Positions 55,580 through 63,894 of a DNA stretch of 64,000 nt are shown in pieces. The stretch is from Arthrobacter echini (lineage in GTDB: Bacteria > Actinomycetota > Actinomycetes > Actinomycetales > Micrococcaceae), in NCBI RefSeq assembly GCF_004803505.1, contig NZ_SSWH01000006.1, positions 124,001 to 188,000 of the forward strand. Direction: 5' to 3'. The translations under genes and the position numbers were made by a program. The notes under the pieces are model-generated. The model made no database searches. It was not told the origin of the DNA and saw only the letters and a list, made by a program, of their open reading frames with translations. Numbering within the stretch: the first letter of the stretch is position 1; every line of letters begins with the position of its first letter.

Positions 55580-56440
55580 ATGACCCACCCCAGGAGGCCC
55601 GCCATACACGCGGAAGCAGAAACAGAAGCAGAAGCAGACCAGGGCAGCGTCCAGCTGGCCGACATGGACGCCCACACCTTCAGGGACTGGCTGGCTCGCG
55701 ATCCGGGGCCCGTTCTGGTTCCCGTCGGGGCCCTGGAACAGCACGGACCCCATCTGCCCATGGGTACCGATGCCTTCCTGTCCACCGCGATCGCCGGCTC
55801 GGTGGCCCGGCGGACAGGAGGGCTGGTGGCCCAGCCATTCACCTACGGCTACAAGTCGCAGCAGAAGTCGGGCGGTGGAGATCATCTACCCGGCACCACG
55901 AGCCTCGATGCTGCTGCGCTCATCCATCTGACGCGCAGCGTGACCGTTTCGCTGTTCCGGCAGGGTGTCCGCCGGATCGTCTTCGTCAACGGGCACTTCG
56001 AGAACTACCAGTTCCTCTACGAGGGCATCGATCTTGCGCTCGACGGGCTGGGTATCAGGAGCGGGGATGATCGCAGTGTGCTCCTCCTGTCCTACTGGGA
56101 CTACGTTTCCGACGACACGCTCCGGAAGGTCTACCCCGACGGATTCCCGGGGTGGGCCATCGAACACGGTGGGGTTCTCGAGACTTCTCTCATGCTGCAC
56201 CTCAGGCCATCGCTGGTCGGGCTGGATCGCGCTGTGGACCATCCACCGGCAGACCTTCCGCGTTTCGATCGGCTGCCCGTGGTCCCTGAGCGCACTCCCG
56301 AGTCGGGCTGCCTGTCAGCGCCGGCGGGCTCCGATGCCGTCAAGGGCAGGCTCCTGTTCGATCAGGTCGTGGAGGATCTCTCGACCGACATCCGTGTGGA
56401 GTTCGGCCTCGAGACGTCGAACCATACGGAAAAGGCTTGA
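55580..56440 (+). CDS. Creatininase (creatinine amidohydrolase)
   Basis: A protein of about 286 residues of the creatininase family, which opens creatinine to creatine. Metal ligands are Glu53, His55 and Asp64 (ALEQHGPHLPMGTD), and His139 and Glu141 in VNGHFEN. EHGGVLETSLM follows. The N-terminal 20 residues are a low-complexity AEAETEAEAD stretch. The start is uncertain: ATG 55580 has no ribosome-binding site, while an AGGAGG at 55592 lies six bases before an in-frame ATA at 55604. Family members may act on other lactams, but creatinase follows. Confidence 0.87.
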   Translation: MTHPRRPAIHAEAETEAEADQGSVQLADMDAHTFRDWLARDPGPVLVPVGALEQHGPHLPMGTDAFLSTAIAGSVARRTGGLVAQPFTYGYKSQQKSGGGDHLPGTTSLDAAALIHLTRSVTVSLFRQGVRRIVFVNGHFENYQFLYEGIDLALDGLGIRSGDDRSVLLLSYWDYVSDDTLRKVYPDGFPGWAIEHGGVLETSLMLHLRPSLVGLDRAVDHPPADLPRFDRLPVVPERTPESGCLSAPAGSDAVKGRLLFDQVVEDLSTDIRVEFGLETSNHTEKA

Positions 56441-56494
56441 CTTTGCTCGTGTGACGTTCAATACTCCAAACAACAGTGTTGCAGCTCACGCAAC
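56437..56494 (+). promoter_or_regulatory. Promoter and GTTGC-N7-GCAAC operator of creatinase
   Basis: TTGACT (56437-56442) overlaps the creatininase stop and is 17 bases from AATACT (56460-56465). Twelve bases after the -10 lies GTTGC-agctcac-GCAAC at 56478-56494. Creatinase thus has its own promoter within the cluster. Confidence 0.73.
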
Positions 56495-56552
56495 ATACCA
56501 CCGAGCCGCATCTCCTGCGCCTCATGTGAACAACCCAGGAAGGGCCTCTCCC

Positions 56553-57809
56553 ATGACAACCACCGATGACCAGAACGTCTCCGACGTCACGAAACTCGAG
56601 CGCCTCAAGACCCTGCACAACGGCGAGAAGGTCCCGCTCACCTTCTCCGACGCGGAGTTCGAGCGGCGACTGGGTGGACTCCGCCGCATCATGTCCGAGA
56701 AGGACCTGGACGCCGTGGTCCTGACCAGCTACCACTCGATCAAGTACTACTCCGACTTCCTCTTCACCTATTTCGGGCGCTCGTACGCGATGGTGGTCAC
56801 GGCCGACGACACCGTGACCATCACGGCGAACATCGACGCCGGGATGCCCTGGCGACGCAGCTTCGGCGACAACCTCGTGTACACGGACTGGCGACGCGAC
56901 AACTACATCCACGCGATCCAGGAATCACTGCGGACCCGGGGGGTGAACGTCCGCCGCCTCGGCGTCGAGGACGACACCCTGCCGCTGGACAGCCGGAACA
57001 AGATCCAGGCGGCTTTCGAGAATGCAACCCTCGTCGATGTGGCCCAGGCAGCCATGCGTCAGCGCATGATCAAGTCAGCGGAGGAGATCGAGGTCATCAA
57101 GCATGGCGCACGGATCGGCGACCTCGGCGGGGAAGCCATCCGTAACGCCATCACCGGTGGCATCAGCGAGTACGAGGTGGCGCTCATCGGCACCGAGGCC
57201 ATGGTGCACGAGATCGCGCGGACCTTCCCGGACTCCGAGATCCGTGACACCTGGGTGTGGTTCCAGTCGGGCATCAACACCGACGGAGCACACAACTGGG
57301 CGACCACCCGGAAGATCCAGGAGCACGACATCCTGTCCCTGAACTGCTTCCCGATGACCTCCGGGTACTACACCGCCCTCGAGCGCACCCTGTTCTACGG
57401 GGAGCCGGACGCACGGTCGCTCGAGCTGTGGAACATCAACGTCGAGGTCCACAAGCGCGGTCTGGAGCTCATCAAGCCCGGCGCAGTCTGCAAGGACATC
57501 GCGGCCGAGCTCAACGAGATCTTCGTCGGTCACGGGCTGCTGGCGAACCGGACGTTCGGCTACGGACACTCGTTCGGCGTGCTCAGCCACTACTACGGTC
57601 GTGAGGCCGGTCTGGAGCTGCGCGAGGACATCGACACCGTCCTGGAGCCGGGAATGGTCGTTTCGATGGAGCCGATGATCACGGTACTCGACGGCCAGCC
57701 CGGGGCAGGCGGGTACCGTGAGCACGACATCCTGGTTGTCGGCGAGGACGGCTCGGAGAACATCACGAAGTTCCCGTTCGGACCCGAGCACAACATCGTC
57801 GGCGCCTGA
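56553..57809 (+). CDS. Creatinase (creatine amidinohydrolase)
   Basis: A 418-residue M24-fold enzyme that hydrolyses creatine to sarcosine and urea. The catalytic histidine is His247 in FQSGINTDGAHN. The long C-terminal part (GYGHSFGVLSHYYGREAGLEL, then EDIDTVLEPGMVVSMEP) closely follows Pseudomonas creatinase. The metal ligands of aminopeptidase P are not needed in this subgroup. AGGAAGGG precedes ATG 56553. It supplies sarcosine for the oxidase encoded on the other strand. Confidence 0.96.
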   Translation: MTTTDDQNVSDVTKLERLKTLHNGEKVPLTFSDAEFERRLGGLRRIMSEKDLDAVVLTSYHSIKYYSDFLFTYFGRSYAMVVTADDTVTITANIDAGMPWRRSFGDNLVYTDWRRDNYIHAIQESLRTRGVNVRRLGVEDDTLPLDSRNKIQAAFENATLVDVAQAAMRQRMIKSAEEIEVIKHGARIGDLGGEAIRNAITGGISEYEVALIGTEAMVHEIARTFPDSEIRDTWVWFQSGINTDGAHNWATTRKIQEHDILSLNCFPMTSGYYTALERTLFYGEPDARSLELWNINVEVHKRGLELIKPGAVCKDIAAELNEIFVGHGLLANRTFGYGHSFGVLSHYYGREAGLELREDIDTVLEPGMVVSMEPMITVLDGQPGAGGYREHDILVVGEDGSENITKFPFGPEHNIVGA

Positions 57810-57820
57810 GCACGGGCTGA

Positions 57821-57858
57821 GTGAGGGGGCACGGCATCGGAGGCCGTGGCCCCCTCAC
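57821..57858 (+). terminator. Hairpin terminator after creatinase
   Basis: A GC-rich hairpin with arms 57821-57835 and 57843-57858 and one extra base lies 12 bases after the creatinase stop, before the GntR gene. It suggests the regulators have their own promoter. Confidence 0.7.
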
Positions 57859-57964
57859 CCGTCCAGCGGGCTGCACCCGCTCCACCACACGGTAAGCTGA
57901 GGCCCACCGGTGGTCACGACTTCAGGCCTCGGACCAGTGGGACGCAACTATCGGTGACGGGACA

Positions 57965-58624
57965 ATGAGCGGTACGAGCACGATGACGGGCGAGGACGTG
58001 TCGCTGGCCGAGCGCGCATACGGGATCCTGCGCGACCGGCTGATCATGCTGGACATCGCTCCGGGGGAACCCATCAACGAGGCCCGGGTGGCTGCGGAAC
58101 TCGGGTTCGGCAGGACCCCCCTTCGCGAAGCGCTCAAACGGCTCGAGACGGACCATCTGGTCATTTCCTACCCGCGCAGGGGGACCTTCGCCACGATCGT
58201 GGACATCACCGATCTCGCCGCAATCTCGGAGGTACGCCAGGTACTGGAGCCATTGGCCGCGCGCAGGGCTGCGTCGAACGGCAATCCCGGCATCCGTGTC
58301 GAGCTGGAAGAGGTCGTGTCGGCGATCAAGTCGATGGACATCGGTCAGGACCGGAACGAGCTCATGAGGTACGACCTCGAGGTGCACCGCCTGATCTACC
58401 GCGCGGCCGGCAATCATCACCTCGAGGAGTCCCTGATCCGGCTGGACAATCTGGCAACCCGCATCTGGTGCCTGGTCCTGAATCGCCTGCCCTCCATCGC
58501 GGGGCATATCGCAGAGCACGTGGACCTGCTTCGCGCCATCCTCGCCGGCGACGCGGAGCAGGCCGCTGCCCTGGCCGCGAACCATGTCACACATTTCGAG
58601 CGGACAGTGCGAACCGTCCTCTGA
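57965..58624 (+). CDS. GntR-family regulator (FadR/FCD type)
   Basis: A 219-residue regulator with a winged helix at about residues 15-80 (LAERAYGILRDRLIMLDIAPG, then FGRTPLREALKRLETDHLV) and an FCD ligand domain. Metal ligands of FCD proteins are in RYDLEVHRLIYRAAGN and HVDLLRAILAGD and ANHVTHFERTV. It is the first gene of a GntR-IclR pair after creatinase. It is a candidate for one of the two operator types in this region. Confidence 0.9.
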   Translation: MSGTSTMTGEDVSLAERAYGILRDRLIMLDIAPGEPINEARVAAELGFGRTPLREALKRLETDHLVISYPRRGTFATIVDITDLAAISEVRQVLEPLAARRAASNGNPGIRVELEEVVSAIKSMDIGQDRNELMRYDLEVHRLIYRAAGNHHLEESLIRLDNLATRIWCLVLNRLPSIAGHIAEHVDLLRAILAGDAEQAAALAANHVTHFERTVRTVL

Positions 58625-58655
58625 GGCGTCCCGCATTTGCGATGATGGAGCACAC

Positions 58656-59501
58656 ATGACCTCAGTAGAACAGTCCGACGCCGCGGCCCGGGAGCCGAAA
58701 AGCGCCTCCGTCATCATCAACGCCATCGCAGTGCTGCGCACCTTCACCGCGGACGAGCCGCTTCTCGGAGTGACCGAGATCGCGAGCAGGGTAGGGCTGC
58801 ACAAGAGTACGGTCTCGAGGATCCTGGCGACCTTCGAACAGGAACACCTCGTGGAACGCGACGCCGAGACACGCAGATTCCGCCTCGGGCTGGGCCTGAT
58901 CGCTGTCGCCGGTCCGCTGCTGGCCGATCTGGAGGAACGGCAGGTGGCTCATCCCGTGCTGCGTGCACTGGCCGAGCAGACGGGAGAGACGAGCGCGCTC
59001 ATGGTGTGGAGCGACGACCAGTCCATGTGCGTGGAGCAGATCCCGAGCCACCATCAGATCAAGCACAGCACGCCCCTGGGAACCAGATACAAGGATGCCA
59101 TGAGCGCCTCGGTGCAGGTCTTCCTGTCGGCGGCACCCACGGAGGACGTCGTGTCCCTGCTGCGCAACGGGTCGATCACCTATCCGGAGCTCGACGACAC
59201 CGCACTCGATGCCTATCTACTCCGCCTGGAGGAGAACCGCCTCCGGGGCTGGGCGAGCAACTACGGTGAGACCTCGACCGACGAAGTCGGTGTGGCGGCC
59301 CCGGTCCACGATCATCGCGGGCACCTCGTGGCAGCGGTCCTGATCCCGGCACCGCGCTTCCGTGTGGATCCTGACCGGCTGCAGGATCTCGGAGCTGCCT
59401 GTTCGGCTGCCGCGCAGCAGGTCACCGCACGCCTGGGCGGCAAGGCCCCCGGCGCTCCGCACATCGACGATCCGGAGATCGACCGCGTAAGAGGCCGATG
59501 A
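58656..59501 (+). CDS. IclR-family regulator
   Basis: A 281-residue regulator with an IclR helix-turn-helix at about 20-80 (ASVIINAIAVLRTFTADEPL, then GVTEIASRVGLHKSTVSRIL) and a C-terminal effector domain (ALMVWSDDQSMCVEQIPSHH, then GWASNYGETSTDEVGVAAPV). It starts 31 bases after the GntR stop with a tggag site. It is a candidate for the GTTGC-N7-GCAAC operators. Confidence 0.91.
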   Translation: MTSVEQSDAAAREPKSASVIINAIAVLRTFTADEPLLGVTEIASRVGLHKSTVSRILATFEQEHLVERDAETRRFRLGLGLIAVAGPLLADLEERQVAHPVLRALAEQTGETSALMVWSDDQSMCVEQIPSHHQIKHSTPLGTRYKDAMSASVQVFLSAAPTEDVVSLLRNGSITYPELDDTALDAYLLRLEENRLRGWASNYGETSTDEVGVAAPVHDHRGHLVAAVLIPAPRFRVDPDRLQDLGAACSAAAQQVTARLGGKAPGAPHIDDPEIDRVRGR

Positions 59502-59555
59502 CGGCGTCGCCGCCGCGCCATACGGCAGCACGCTGATGAGGGCTGGAGCAGGCGT

Positions 59556-60788
59556 TCACCGGGTTCCCGTGGCCTCGTACCGGCCGGATGCCGGAGCTGC
59601 CCGCGGAATCCAGTACCAGAGGATGGCTGCACCGAGGAAGCCGAGAACCGCCGTCGCCCAGATGCCCGCCGAGAGCGTGGCCACTGCGGTGACCACCGAG
59701 AGCAGCGCCGGTCCGCCCATAGTTCCTACGTCCGTGAGCAGGCGCCAGATTCCGAGGAACCGTGCCCTTCCGGGCGACGGCGAGAAATCCGCTCCGAGTG
59801 TCATGACGATGCCCGATCCGATGCCATTGCCCAGGCCGATGAGCAGTGCCACGAGCAGCAGGCCCACGGCATCCGCGGCGAACGGCAGGAGGATGAGCGC
59901 ACTGGCCATGATGACCATGCACGGCACAGCAACCCAGCGGCGCCCCCTGGCATCCATGACCATGCCCGCCGGATAGAAGACGAGCATGTCGATGGCGCCG
60001 GAGACGCCGTAGATGAGCGCCGTTGCCGAGCCTTCCAGGCCGATGTTCTCCGCCCAGAGCGGCAGCACTGCCTGCCGCGTGGCCCGCACGGCTGCGATGA
60101 GCAGCACTCCTGCTCCGACGGTGAGGAAGACACGCGCATGAGAGCGCAAGAGAGACCGTACGGTGGGCGCGGCCGGAGCTGACAGCACTGCTCCGAGCGA
60201 CGACGCCGCCGCTCGCCCCGGCATGCCGAGTTCGGGGACGCGCCGGCTGAGGGCTGCCGCAGCCAGGCCGGCCACTGCTCCCACCCAGTAGGCGCCGTGC
60301 AGCCCCAGCTCACGCATCGCGACTGCGGCCAGGAACGGACCCGCGAACACGCCGATCCGCGTCACGCCTCCGAGAGTCGACAGCGCCCGGGCACGGAACC
60401 GGTGCGGAACCGCCTCGGTGAGATAGCTCTGCCGGGCGAGGCCGAAGACCGCCCCTGCCATCCCGACCATGAAGACGGCGCCCGCGAAGACCGGCAGGCT
60501 CGGCGCGGCAAGCGCGAGGAACATCGCCGCGGACAACCACAGAGCCGCCCCGACGAGGGCCCGGCGCTCGCCGAACCGGATGGTGAGCACGGTAGCTGGG
60601 ATGTTGGTGAGCAGGGATCCGACCCCCGAGAGCGCGACGACCAGGGCTGCCGTGGCGATGTCCGCGCCGAGGTCGCGTGCGGTGAGCGCGATCACCGGGA
60701 GGATGGCGCCGGTGGCGACCCCGTACAGCAGCGATGGCCCGTAGGCTCCCACCGCGATCGCTCGGAGGTCGAACGGTTCCTTCGGCAC
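59556..60788 (-). CDS. MFS transporter, drug-exporter type
   Basis: A 410-residue transporter with about 12 segments. The signature loop is LTIRFGERRALVGAALW, and the second half has VFYPAGMVMDARGRRWVAV. It belongs to the drug/sugar exporter group. The GTG at 60788 follows a TACGCT hexamer at seven bases, so the message may be leaderless. It converges on the IclR gene. Substrate unknown. Confidence 0.83.
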   Translation of the reverse strand: MPKEPFDLRAIAVGAYGPSLLYGVATGAILPVIALTARDLGADIATAALVVALSGVGSLLTNIPATVLTIRFGERRALVGAALWLSAAMFLALAAPSLPVFAGAVFMVGMAGAVFGLARQSYLTEAVPHRFRARALSTLGGVTRIGVFAGPFLAAVAMRELGLHGAYWVGAVAGLAAAALSRRVPELGMPGRAAASSLGAVLSAPAAPTVRSLLRSHARVFLTVGAGVLLIAAVRATRQAVLPLWAENIGLEGSATALIYGVSGAIDMLVFYPAGMVMDARGRRWVAVPCMVIMASALILLPFAADAVGLLLVALLIGLGNGIGSGIVMTLGADFSPSPGRARFLGIWRLLTDVGTMGGPALLSVVTAVATLSAGIWATAVLGFLGAAILWYWIPRAAPASGRYEATGTR

Positions 60789-60841
60789 GGTTTCAGCGTA
60801 GTAGTACGACTCCGGCGCCGACCATCCTGTCTTCCTGCCCG

Positions 60842-61228
60842 TCAGAGCTGGGCGAGCAGCAGCCCGATCGTCAGCCCGAGCCCGGCCGTCAGGAGCGCAG
60901 CAAGAGCGGTTCCCGCGCCGGAGAGCAGGGCCGCGGAGACCCGACCTGCCTGGAGGAGGCGTACGGTCTCGGTGCTCGCGGTGCTGAACGTGGTGTAGCC
61001 ACCGAGGAAACCCGTGCCGGCCACGAGCGTCCATGGCGCCGGCAGTGCAGCTATGAGAATGAAGCCGGTGACGATCCCGAGCAGGAACGAGCCGCTGATG
61101 TTGACGGCGATGGTGCCGACGTTGAGCTCGCTCGACGCGCGGGAGCCGACGGCGTCGTCGAGCACGAAGCGCACAACCGATCCGAGTCCACCCGCCACGC
61201 CGAGCACGAGCACCAGAGCCGGGCTCAT
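60842..61228 (-). CDS. crcB: Fluoride channel CrcB (second copy of pair)
   Basis: A 128-residue Fluc channel subunit with four membrane segments. Its signature is GFLGGYTTFSTASTETVRLL, and FVLDDAVGSRASSELNVGT precedes the second segment. Its ATG overlaps the TGA of the other crcB as ATGA, so the pair is co-translated. Such pairs often form antiparallel heterodimers, in contrast to single dual-topology Fluc genes. Confidence 0.92.
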   Translation of the reverse strand: MSPALVLVLGVAGGLGSVVRFVLDDAVGSRASSELNVGTIAVNISGSFLLGIVTGFILIAALPAPWTLVAGTGFLGGYTTFSTASTETVRLLQAGRVSAALLSGAGTALAALLTAGLGLTIGLLLAQL

Positions 61229-61704
61229 GACGCCGTCCCCGTCGATGAGCCGGCCGTCGACCCCGGCTGCCTCCGCGCACGGCCACCGACGGCGATGCCT
61301 GCTGCGCTCGCTGCGAGACCCACGACCACCGTGCCGACCAGGTAGCCGATGCCCTCGAGCACGCGCCCGGTTCCCAGCAGCAGTACGGAATCGACCGCCA
61401 GAGCGCTGTACGTGGTGAAGCCACCGAGGAACCCGGTGCCGACCAGCAGCCGTACCGACCGACGCCGTCCCTCGTCCGGCCCCCGGTGCACGAGCGCCTC
61501 GACGAGAAGGCCCAGCAGGAAGGCGCCCGTGAGGTTGATCAGCAGGATTCCCAGTGGCAGACCCGTAGGCGTGGGCAGCAGCTCGGCAACGGCGAAGCGA
61601 GCAACGGTGCCGCCCGTGCCGCCGATGAACACCAGGAGGAGATCGACGCTCCTGCGGGAATCCGGCGCCCCCTCGGTCGACTGGACGTCCGGCGGCTCGC
61701 TCAT
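61225..61704 (-). CDS. crcB: Fluoride channel CrcB (first copy of pair)
   Basis: A 159-residue Fluc subunit with four segments and a longer N- and C-terminus than its partner. The signature is GFLGGFTTYSALAVDSVLLL, and RFAVAELLPTPTGLPLG is in the first half. I chose the ATG at 61704, with an in-frame TTG three bases earlier as an alternative. I found no fluoride riboswitch before it. Confidence 0.92.
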   Translation of the reverse strand: MSEPPDVQSTEGAPDSRRSVDLLLVFIGGTGGTVARFAVAELLPTPTGLPLGILLINLTGAFLLGLLVEALVHRGPDEGRRRSVRLLVGTGFLGGFTTYSALAVDSVLLLGTGRVLEGIGYLVGTVVVGLAASAAGIAVGGRARRQPGSTAGSSTGTAS

Positions 61705-61756
61705 CAACCTACATTTGCATGCCTGCCGGCGGCGCGCCAGAACGCTATGCCGATGC

Positions 61757-61793
61757 GATCACAAACCGGTAACAGGAAGGTAATATCGTGATC
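61757..61793 (+). promoter_or_regulatory. Likely promoter of the DASS transporter with flanking inverted repeat
   Basis: TAATAT at 61781-61786 is a good -10. GATCAC (61757-61762) and GTGATC (61788-61793) are perfect reverse complements flanking the region. I could not find a good -35 match. Confidence 0.4.
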
Positions 61794-61821
61794 CGGAGCA
61801 CAATGGCGTGGAGGAGCAACA

Positions 61822-63426
61822 ATGAGTCATCAGTCCGGAGAAGTGGCGGCCGGAGGGAACGCGGTCCTCGAGGACGGCGGGTCTGCTCGTCCCGCCGGCA
61901 GGGTGTGGCTGCTGCGCGGGATCGGCGTCGTCGTCGCGCTGGGCGTCTACTTCCTTCTGGGCGGTTCCGACCTGTCCACCGATGGACGCGTCGTGGCGGC
62001 GATCGCGGCCCTCATGGCCGTCTGGTGGATGACGGAGGCGCTGCCACTGTCGGTCACCTCCCTGCTGCCGATCGTGCTGCTACCGATGCTCACTGCCATC
62101 CCGGTCGCGGATGCCACGGCACCGTACGCCAACCCGATCGTCTTCCTCTTCCTCGGTGGCTTCCTGATCGCCATCGCCATGCAGAAGTGGAATCTTCACC
62201 GGCGCATCGCACTGCTCACGCTCCGGCGTGTGGGGACGCACCCACGGCGCATCATCCTCGGGCTGATGATCTCCACCGCATTCCTGTCCATGTGGGTCTC
62301 CAATACGGCCACGACGCTGATGATGCTACCCATCGCGCTCAGTGTGCTCACGCTCGTGGTCGAGAACAGCCGCGGTGCCAACGCCGTGGAGGGGAAGACC
62401 GGCGCTGATCTCGCTGCGGGCAAGGCCATCAGCAATGTGGTGGACGACAAGCAGATCCGTGTCTTCGGTGTTGCACTCGTCCTGTCCGTCGCATGGGCTG
62501 CAACCATCGGCGGGCTCGGAACCCTCCTCGGTAGCCCCCCGAATGCCATCGTCGCCGGCTATATCAGTACCGAACTCGGGGAGGACATCGGCTTCGTCCA
62601 GTGGATGCTGCTCGGCGTTCCCATCGTGATCGTGTTCATCGGGCTTGCCTGGCTGCTCATCACGCGTGTCATTTTCAGGTTCTCGCTCGAGGAGATCCCG
62701 GGTGGCAAGGAACTGATCGACACGGAGATCAGCAAGCTCGGGCGAATGAGCCAGGGTGAGAAGACCGTCCTCGTGGTCTTCTGCAGCGCCGCGTTCCTCT
62801 GGATCGTTCCCGGACTCGTCTCCAACATCGGTGCGGTCAGCGAGACGCTTCCCTGGCTCGGTGAGTTCGACGACACCGTGATAGCCATCGGGGCAGGGAT
62901 CGTTCTCTTCCTGCTTCCCGCGGACAGGGCCGGTAGCATGACGCTGATCTGGAAGGACGCCGAGGAGGGACTGCCCTGGGGTGTGCTCCTCCTGTTCGGT
63001 GGCGGCCTTTCGCTGGCCGGAGCCGTGGCGGCCACCGGTCTCGACGCCTGGTTCGGTGAGCGCGTGAGCGGGCTCGGCGCACTGCCGATCGTCCTGCTGC
63101 TCGCCGTCGTCGTCACGATTGTCCTGCTCCTGACCGAGATCACGAGCAACACGGCGACCGCTGCCACGTTCATCCCGATCCTCGGCGGCGTCGCGGTCGG
63201 CATCGGCCTGGACCCGCAGACACTCCTCATTCCCGCCGCACTGGCGGCAACCTGCGCCTTCATGCTTCCCGTCGGGACGCCGCCCAATGCCATCGTGTAT
63301 GCGACCGGCAACGTGAAGATCTCGGAAATGGTGCGCGGCGGTATTGTCCTCAATATCGTCGGCGTCATCCTCATCACCATGTTCACCGTCCTGATCGGCC
63401 CGTTCGCCCTCGGACTGGTCATCTGA
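61822..63426 (+). CDS. DASS-family (SLC13) sodium:carboxylate transporter
   Basis: A 534-residue transporter with about 12 segments and two repeats. The sodium-site motifs are SNTATTLMMLPIA and SNTATAATFIPIL, and the family signature is PPNAIVYATGNVKISEMVRGG near the C-terminus. It takes up succinate, malate or citrate-like acids, or phosphate or sulfate, with sodium. A gaggag site precedes ATG 61822. It is divergent from the crcB pair. Confidence 0.93.
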   Translation: MSHQSGEVAAGGNAVLEDGGSARPAGRVWLLRGIGVVVALGVYFLLGGSDLSTDGRVVAAIAALMAVWWMTEALPLSVTSLLPIVLLPMLTAIPVADATAPYANPIVFLFLGGFLIAIAMQKWNLHRRIALLTLRRVGTHPRRIILGLMISTAFLSMWVSNTATTLMMLPIALSVLTLVVENSRGANAVEGKTGADLAAGKAISNVVDDKQIRVFGVALVLSVAWAATIGGLGTLLGSPPNAIVAGYISTELGEDIGFVQWMLLGVPIVIVFIGLAWLLITRVIFRFSLEEIPGGKELIDTEISKLGRMSQGEKTVLVVFCSAAFLWIVPGLVSNIGAVSETLPWLGEFDDTVIAIGAGIVLFLLPADRAGSMTLIWKDAEEGLPWGVLLLFGGGLSLAGAVAATGLDAWFGERVSGLGALPIVLLLAVVVTIVLLLTEITSNTATAATFIPILGGVAVGIGLDPQTLLIPAALAATCAFMLPVGTPPNAIVYATGNVKISEMVRGGIVLNIVGVILITMFTVLIGPFALGLVI

Positions 63427-63458
63427 GGTTCGCCTCGCACTACGGACCGGAGGTACCG

Positions 63459-63851
63459 ATGACGACGGCGGGCACAGTAGAGCACTCGGAGCCTGTACGG
63501 CACGTTCTCGAGCACTGCGAGATCTTCGATCATCATCAGTGGCTGGAAGTCGTCCTCAGTGCACACCACGACGTGACCGACAGGGACCTGAGTGTCTTCC
63601 GGTCCGGGCTGGATGCCGTGGCCGGCTGGCGATCGAAGCCGATGCTGATCCACATGCAATCCCTACGGGGTGTCAGCCTGGAAGGCCGGGAACGCATCGG
63701 TCGCTACAGACACCCGACCCCGATCGCCGTCGTGGGAACGGGGCCGGTGGATGAGATCATCGCGAGTTTCACCCTCCGCTCCCCCAGCTCCACCAGGTAC
63801 TTCTCCGATCGCGTCGAGGCGCTTCTGTGGCTGGGTATCGCCGCTGCCTGA
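63459..63851 (+). CDS. STAS-like small protein (DUF7793 type)
   Basis: A 130-residue protein with a GGAGG site before ATG 63459. It shows the pattern WRSKPMLIHMQSLRGVSLEGRE then RHPTPIAVVGTGPVDEIIASF and a C-terminal FSDRVEALLWL. It resembles the protein encoded at 8064-8450. Function unknown. Confidence 0.6.
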   Translation: MTTAGTVEHSEPVRHVLEHCEIFDHHQWLEVVLSAHHDVTDRDLSVFRSGLDAVAGWRSKPMLIHMQSLRGVSLEGRERIGRYRHPTPIAVVGTGPVDEIIASFTLRSPSSTRYFSDRVEALLWLGIAAA

Positions 63852-63894
63852 GAGCCCGGGCAGCCGTGGCACGCAGCAGATGACAATGGCAGGT

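Noticed and set aside
61705-61821. Fluoride riboswitch before crcB
   Set aside because: I looked for the conserved crcB-motif sequence and pseudoknot pieces on the minus strand and did not recognise them.
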